Positions 34,543 through 39,136 of a stretch of DNA of 39,136 nucleotides are shown in pieces. The translations under genes and the position numbers were made by a program. The stretch covers positions 1 through 39,136 of the forward strand of contig NZ_JADCBK010000017.1 of the NCBI RefSeq assembly GCF_020253525.1, written 5' to 3'. Each line of letters begins with the position of its first letter. Within the stretch, counting starts at the first letter, position 1. Source of the DNA: Aquidulcibacter sp. (GTDB lineage: Bacteria > Pseudomonadota > Alphaproteobacteria > Caulobacterales > Aquidulcibacteraceae). The notes below the pieces were generated by a model that worked only from the letters and a program-made list of their open reading frames with translations, was not told the origin of the DNA and did no database searches.

Positions 34543-36057
34543 CTATTCCGCCTTTGGTTTCTGGCAGCGCCCAATCAGGCCTTCGAGCTGGGCAGGCTGG
34601 GGTGCGGCAATCGTGATCACCACGCCATTCGCTGCAAACTCTAAGGGCTGACCGGCACCAAGCCGGGCAAGGAATGGATCGCCGTCGATGTTTTCTGCCC
34701 GCCCGTCCACTTCATAACCATTGGCGCTTGGTTTCCAAGTCATCGAACGTGCGACTGTTTTTCCGCCACTCTTGAGTTGAACGGAACTGGTCGTACCTTG
34801 TGTAGGGCCCGGTAGGCCCGAAACGGCGATTGTGTAGCCACCACCGGCACGGCATGCGACAGAAGCGAGAGCTCCTTTCTGGCCAAGTGGGGATGCGATG
34901 CGTGTGGCACTTGGCTCCCGCCAAGCCAATGTTTCAGCTTTAATACTTGGTACAGGTGAGGAGGCCGTTTCCCATCGTACGAGGCCTGTTCTGACGTCAT
35001 AGAAGGCGACCCTTTGAACAGGCGAGGGTCCAGATGCGTCATCCGCGGCCTCGCGGCCGAGTGCTGGCGGACAAAAACCAGCTAATGCGACGCCACGCGC
35101 CCGGACCTCTGGTCGAAGTGCGCTTGCCTGAAGCCGTTCGGCCAAGGTGATCTTTGTGGCGCGACGTAAATCCAGCACAATTACGCGGGTCGAGCAGGGC
35201 TTAGGTGCTGTATCGCCCGCGACCAGAACGGCTACCTCCGGCAGAAGGCCGGAATTAGGCCAAACCGCTTGGATCGACAGCTTTTGTGGCCACCCCGCCG
35301 TGGGCACTTGCTTTTGGCTTTCCAACGCTGCCGTTTCAGGCAGTAAAGCGTCTCCCTGACCTTTGGCTTGTAAGGGTCGGGGATAAATCAAAACCCCATC
35401 GAGATAGGCCGCTGAGCCGCCATCCTCGGTCTTGACCTCAATGAGACCACGCGCCGTCAAAAGTTGGGTCTCCGGCAGACTAGGCAAACTGGCTCCCGCC
35501 TTCACCAAATCGGCAAAGCGCTTTCCGGCAGACTGCACTGCCCCGTCGCGGCGCATTTCGGTTAGGATGAGCGTCCCCATTTGAGGCCCGGTTTGAAAGC
35601 GAAGAACAAGAGTCTCAGGCATGCCATTAGACCCCACTTTGACCGTGGGTCCGGGCTTGAAAACATACCCTATTTCAGCACCAGACTGGATAGTCTGAAA
35701 GGATCTAGAGGCGGTAAAGCCTGCTTGCGAGGCACGCACCTCAATGTCGTTGAGATATTGCTCCACCGATAGATTTGTGGGCATCGGCCCTTGAACCGCA
35801 TCCAATTCCGCTAGGATGGACTGCGGCAAGACTGAAAGAAGCCCTTGATCCGTTTGCGACTTGGTAGGTGCGGCAACCGTCGCGCCAATTCCTACCGGCG
35901 CAGCTGACCTCAAAAATGGCAGAATAATCCCACCGGAAGCCACCCCTAGTCCGAAGGAAAACAAGGCAACCAAAGCCAGCATGCCAACGCCAAAACGCGG
36001 CCCATAAATCGGCTTAGAAGCAATTGTCACCGGATCACGTTCAATTGGAGGCACCAT
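34543..36057 (-). CDS. Uncharacterised membrane-anchored protein (504 aa)
   Basis: I do not recognise this protein. It has a short cytoplasmic N-terminus, one membrane helix (about 22-46, then a Pro/Thr-rich linker), and a large extracytoplasmic part rich in beta strands. Four Cys residues (two in the middle, two in the C-terminal domain) could form disulfides. The last 95 residues, from VACRAGGGYTIAVSGL to LIGRCQKP, look like a separate beta-sandwich closed by a Cys pair, recalling small IalB-like or DUF1176-like periplasmic domains, but this is only visual. It is divergent from purL across a 123-bp gap. Confidence 0.75.
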   Translation of the reverse strand: MVPPIERDPVTIASKPIYGPRFGVGMLALVALFSFGLGVASGGIILPFLRSAAPVGIGATVAAPTKSQTDQGLLSVLPQSILAELDAVQGPMPTNLSVEQYLNDIEVRASQAGFTASRSFQTIQSGAEIGYVFKPGPTVKVGSNGMPETLVLRFQTGPQMGTLILTEMRRDGAVQSAGKRFADLVKAGASLPSLPETQLLTARGLIEVKTEDGGSAAYLDGVLIYPRPLQAKGQGDALLPETAALESQKQVPTAGWPQKLSIQAVWPNSGLLPEVAVLVAGDTAPKPCSTRVIVLDLRRATKITLAERLQASALRPEVRARGVALAGFCPPALGREAADDASGPSPVQRVAFYDVRTGLVRWETASSPVPSIKAETLAWREPSATRIASPLGQKGALASVACRAGGGYTIAVSGLPGPTQGTTSSVQLKSGGKTVARSMTWKPSANGYEVDGRAENIDGDPFLARLGAGQPLEFAANGVVITIAAPQPAQLEGLIGRCQKPKAE

Positions 36058-36180
36058 AGGTCGATGTAGGGCCTATTTGCCCGCTTCGCCAAGGGAGATG
36101 GCGCACCCAACTTGGCCGCACTGCAGGGAAAGAAGGCGTTTGCCCTTCAAACCAAAGTCAACGCACGCTAAACACCTTCT

Positions 36181-38394
36181 ATGACCACTGCATCGCCCGC
36201 CGAACCGCCCATGACCCCCGCCCTGGTTGCCGAACACGGCCTCTCGGAGGCAGAATATGCCATTATCTTGGACCGTTTGGGCCGTGAACCCAATCTGACG
36301 GAATTGGGCATCTTTTCGGTGATGTGGTCAGAACACTGCAGCTACAAAAGCTCGCGCCGTCATTTGGCTAAATTCCCGACGAAAGGGCCACGTGTCATTC
36401 AAGGTCCCGGTGAAAATGCTGGCGTGATTGATATTGATGACGGCCAAGCTGCTGTCTTCAAAATGGAAAGCCACAATCACCCAAGCTTTATCGAGCCCTA
36501 TCAAGGTGCGGCAACCGGGGTGGGCGGCATTATGCGCGATGTCTTCACCATGGGGGCACGCCCCATCGCCTTGGCTAATGCGCTGCGCTTTGGCAGCCCA
36601 GACCATCCACTAACACGTCGCTTGGTATCGGGCGTCGTCGCCGGGATCGGCGGCTATGGCAATTGCGTCGGTGTACCAACTGTTTGCGGGGAGACGAATT
36701 TCCACCCCGGCTATAATGGCAATATTCTCGTCAATGCCATGTGCGTTGGCCTCGCCGATGCCGACAAGATCTTTTATGCTCGCGGGGCAAAGATAGGCAG
36801 CCCCATCGTCTATTTTGGCTCTAAAACAGGCCGTGACGGCATCCATGGTGCCACCATGGCCAGCGCCGAATTTGACGAGGCGAGCGAAGAAAAGCGCCCC
36901 ACCGTTCAGGTTGGCGACCCATTTGTCGAAAAACTGTTGATTGAGGCTTGTCTTGAACTGATGGCCACCGACAGCATTGAAGCCATCCAAGACATGGGCG
37001 CTGCGGGCCTGACATCCTCGTCGGTGGAAATGGCGGGCAAGGAGTATCTTGGTATTGAGCTGGATATGAATGCCGTCCCCGTGCGCGAAACCGGCATGAC
37101 TCCCTATGAAATGATGCTGTCAGAAAGCCAGGAACGCATGCTGGCCATTTTGAAGCCGGGTCGGGAGGCTGAGGCCGAGGCCATCATGAAGAAATGGGAT
37201 ATCGATTTTGCTGTCATCGGCAAAACGACCGACACCGGTCGGATGGTGCTGCATTGGAATGGGGCTATTGTCTGCGACATCCCCGTCGCCCCCCTAAGTG
37301 AAGACGCCCCAAATTATGACCGGCCCTGGGTTCAGCCCACGCTGCACCCCGCTGTAACCAGCGCAGACGTCACCGCCATTAAAGACTGGCGTGACGCAAC
37401 GTTGAAACTCTTGTCGTGCCCCGATGGGGCTTCCAAGCGCTGGCTGTGGGAACAATATGACCGTCACGTGATGGCCGATAGCTTGGAAGAAAGCGCCACG
37501 CCATCTGATGCCGCCGTCGTGCGCATCCACAATACCAAAAAGGCGCTAGCAATCAGCTGTGACTGTACCCCGCGTTATGTCTTGGCAGACCCATTTGAGG
37601 GCGGCAAACAAGTCGTCGCTGAAGCATGGCGGAACCTGACTGCGACCGGGGCCAGCCCCATTGCAATCACCGACAATCTCAACTTCGGCAATCCGCAACG
37701 CCCCGAGATAATGGGCCAATTTGTGCGCGCCACAGACGGTATGGCCGAAGCCTGCCGGGTCCTCGACTTCCCCGTCGTATCGGGCAATGTCAGCTTGTAT
37801 AATGAGACCTCGGGCCAAGCGATCCCACCAACCCCTGCTATTGGCGGCGTTGGATTGCTGACCGACTATACCAAACGCGTTGGTTTTGGTGACGTGCACA
37901 TGGGTGATATGGTCATTTTAGTCGGCGAGACGACCGATAATCTGGGCGCGACCTTAGCTCTACGCGAAGTGTGGGGTCGGGAGGATGGCGCGCCACCCAA
38001 GGTCGATTTAGCTCAAGAGCGCGTGACCGGGGATGTGGTGCGAACCTTGATCCAGGCAGGCCATATCCGCGCTTGTCATGATTTGTCTGATGGCGGGCTC
38101 TTGGTCGCGGCTGCAGAAATTGCAATGGCGTCGGGCACCGGCCTCGCCCTTACCCTGCCAGAGGGCTTGAGCACCGAAGCAGCCTTATTAAGCGAAGATC
38201 AAGCGCGCTATTTGCTGATCGTCGACCCAACGCACGCCGACAGCGTCTTTGCCGCCCTTGAGGATAAGTCCATTCCTTGCGCGGCCTTAGGTTCTGCCGG
38301 TGGCTGCGAATTGGCCGTCCAACATGTGATGGCAATTGATATCACCGATCTGAAACAGGCCCACGAAGCCTGGATGCCTGCCTTTATGGCCTAG
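36181..38394 (+). CDS. purL: Phosphoribosylformylglycinamidine synthase, PurL subunit
   Basis: The ATP-dependent amidation of FGAR to FGAM in purine synthesis, as the small PurL form that works with PurQ and PurS. The 737-aa protein has [12 protein letters not shown] (catalytic His), [38 protein letters not shown], and the second half-site [16 protein letters not shown] and [11 protein letters not shown]. No Shine-Dalgarno sequence precedes ATG 36181; an in-frame ATG at 36211 also lacks one. Leaderless or weakly initiated translation is possible. bolA follows after 29 bp. Confidence 0.96.
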   Translation: MTTASPAEPPMTPALVAEHGLSEAEYAIILDRLGREPNLTELGIFSVMWSEHCSYKSSRRHLAKFPTKGPRVIQGPGENAGVIDIDDGQAAVFKMESHNHPSFIEPYQGAATGVGGIMRDVFTMGARPIALANALRFGSPDHPLTRRLVSGVVAGIGGYGNCVGVPTVCGETNFHPGYNGNILVNAMCVGLADADKIFYARGAKIGSPIVYFGSKTGRDGIHGATMASAEFDEASEEKRPTVQVGDPFVEKLLIEACLELMATDSIEAIQDMGAAGLTSSSVEMAGKEYLGIELDMNAVPVRETGMTPYEMMLSESQERMLAILKPGREAEAEAIMKKWDIDFAVIGKTTDTGRMVLHWNGAIVCDIPVAPLSEDAPNYDRPWVQPTLHPAVTSADVTAIKDWRDATLKLLSCPDGASKRWLWEQYDRHVMADSLEESATPSDAAVVRIHNTKKALAISCDCTPRYVLADPFEGGKQVVAEAWRNLTATGASPIAITDNLNFGNPQRPEIMGQFVRATDGMAEACRVLDFPVVSGNVSLYNETSGQAIPPTPAIGGVGLLTDYTKRVGFGDVHMGDMVILVGETTDNLGATLALREVWGREDGAPPKVDLAQERVTGDVVRTLIQAGHIRACHDLSDGGLLVAAAEIAMASGTGLALTLPEGLSTEAALLSEDQARYLLIVDPTHADSVFAALEDKSIPCAALGSAGGCELAVQHVMAIDITDLKQAHEAWMPAFMA

Positions 38395-38423
38395 GTGCCA
38401 AACCCTTTACCCCGGAGACAGAC

Positions 38424-38657
38424 ATGCCCATGGCCGCTTCTGACATTAAGTCGATGATTTTGGATGCTTTTCCCGACGCAGACATCGAGATCATCGACCT
38501 AGCGGGCGACGGCGATCACTATAAGGCGATCGTGAAGAGCAATGGCTTTATCGGGATGAACCGCGTGAAGCAGCATCAAGCCGTCTATGCTGCGCTGAAA
38601 GGCAAGATGGGGGGCGAGCTACATGCGCTCGCCCTTGAAACTGGCCTGAAGTCCTAA
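38424..38657 (+). CDS. bolA: BolA-family protein
   Basis: A 77-aa protein of the BolA/IbaG fold. These proteins pair with monothiol glutaredoxins in iron-sulphur trafficking. DIKSMILDAFPDADIEIIDLAGDGDHYKAIV and NRVKQHQAVYAALKG are the family core. GGAG sits 6 nt before ATG 38424; a second in-frame ATG follows at 38430. It is downstream of purL, where many alphaproteobacteria also have the glutaredoxin gene grxD; grxD is not here. A weak hairpin (AGCC/GGCT at 38657-38669) follows. Confidence 0.93.
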   Translation: MPMAASDIKSMILDAFPDADIEIIDLAGDGDHYKAIVKSNGFIGMNRVKQHQAVYAALKGKMGGELHALALETGLKS

Positions 38658-38667
38658 GCCTTGTCGG

Positions 38668-39136
38668 CTATTTCTTGATGATCAACAGACTATAGTCGCC
38701 GCCTGCAGCCTCTTCCACCGTGGTGACGCGAATGATCTGTGGTCCGCTTGTGGTGACTGTGTAGACCAATTTGGCATTGGTACCGCCGCCACCGTCGTCA
38801 TCTGATGTGTAATCATCATCGACTCGATCAATCTGGCGCGCGCCAACCAGGACATCGAAGCTCTCCGAATTGGCGGTGATCTCGTAAGTCTCGCCAACTT
38901 GGCCGTTAAAGACATACCGGTCAAAATACTGGCTGTCATTCCGCAAGGGGTCGGTGGGTCCAAGATTGCCCCGAATAGTCTCGCCAAATTTTGCCCGGGC
39001 AGGGAAGGGCGGCACGATTGAGGCCGGCATCTCACTCACACCAATCGTATAGGCCCCGTCTTGGGCGGCTTCATTGGCCGTCGCCCGAATAATATAGGTG
39101 CCATCGCTGGGTGCCGTAAACTTAATCCGTGCATTC
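38668..39136 (-). CDS. C-terminal part of an exported repeat protein (PPC-like domains), partial
   Basis: The frame is open to the window edge and lacks its start. Reading leftward it shows one domain end (FTAPSDGTYIIRATANEAAQDGAYTIGVSE), then a further complete domain (FGETIRGNLGPTD...DRYVFNGQVGETYEITANSESFDVLV...GGDYSLLIIKK). Both have the beta-sandwich pattern of bacterial pre-peptidase C-terminal (PPC) domains, found at the ends of secreted proteases and other exported enzymes. An acidic DDDYTSDDDGGGG loop may bind calcium. The catalytic part, if any, lies beyond the window. An internal Met at 39039 should not be taken as the start. Confidence 0.72.
   Translation of the reverse strand, partial: NARIKFTAPSDGTYIIRATANEAAQDGAYTIGVSEMPASIVPPFPARAKFGETIRGNLGPTDPLRNDSQYFDRYVFNGQVGETYEITANSESFDVLVGARQIDRVDDDYTSDDDGGGGTNAKLVYTVTTSGPQIIRVTTVEEAAGGDYSLLIIKK

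Noticed and set aside
1-39136. CRISPR arrays, insertion sequences, integrases, phage genes
   Set aside because: No regularly spaced repeats, terminal inverted repeats, transposase or phage-like proteins were seen on either strand.

Overview
This window looks like part of an alphaproteobacterial chromosome, probably not far from the replication origin. The evidence is the run mnmE-mnmG-rsmG-parA-parB with two near-perfect parS centromere sites, a CpdR-type cell-cycle response regulator, the alphaproteobacterial addB-addA-trxA order, a purL-bolA pair, a DUF6489 gene in front of mnmE, and polyhydroxybutyrate genes (phbB and a 3-hydroxybutyrate dehydrogenase). The order within the class cannot be settled from sequence alone. 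Base composition and codon style look uniform, and I see no insertion sequence, prophage, integrase, CRISPR array, tRNA or rRNA. This is mostly core chromosome.

Layout. 1-131: start of a leftward TetR-like regulator, a dyad operator, then a NodT/TolC-type outer-membrane lipoprotein (132-1616). 1625-4897: argE and metK are divergent around a large dyad; metK and phbB converge on a strong bidirectional terminator. 5038-6738: a Tat-exported gamma-glutamyltranspeptidase. 6751-8891: a tightly coupled leftward four-gene operon (uncharacterised 218-aa protein, GNAT acyltransferase, atypical isochorismatase-fold protein, 97-aa protein), divergent from a LysR regulator (9079-10128). An XRE regulator and a membrane-anchored SH3-like protein follow. 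11251-12914: quinone oxidoreductase and dienelactone hydrolase. 13114-19082: DUF6489, mnmE, parS1, mnmG, rsmG (containing parS2), parA, parB, with overlapping start and stop codons. 19085-20462: a shortened RibD-like deaminase and gpmA, leftward. 20463-20826: the only long gene-free stretch, which carries a probable small RNA with its own promoter and terminator. 20827-24428: N-formylglutamate amidohydrolase, cpdR, and a divergent Ada/AlkA fusion and ogt pair. 24479-32348: pyrF, addB, addA, trxA. 32352-36057: membrane-anchored trypsin-like protease, DUF350 protein, 3-hydroxybutyrate dehydrogenase and a large membrane-anchored protein of unknown function. 36181-39136: purL, bolA and the C-terminal part of a repeat protein that runs off the window.

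How the genes work together. ParA, ParB and the two parS sites form a chromosome segregation module, co-oriented with the tRNA wobble-uridine enzymes MnmE and MnmG and the rRNA methylase RsmG. CpdR links to ClpXP-dependent cell-cycle proteolysis. Ada/AlkA, Ogt and AddAB form a DNA-repair block (alkylation and double-strand breaks). PhbB and Bdh are the synthesis and mobilisation sides of polyhydroxybutyrate metabolism. The least explained parts, and the best candidates for undescribed biology, are the LysR-flanked acyltransferase/isochorismatase-like operon, the small RNA at about 20728-20810 with a pyrimidine-rich (anti-Shine-Dalgarno) loop, the collapsed RibD, and the dyad overlapping the metK promoter region.
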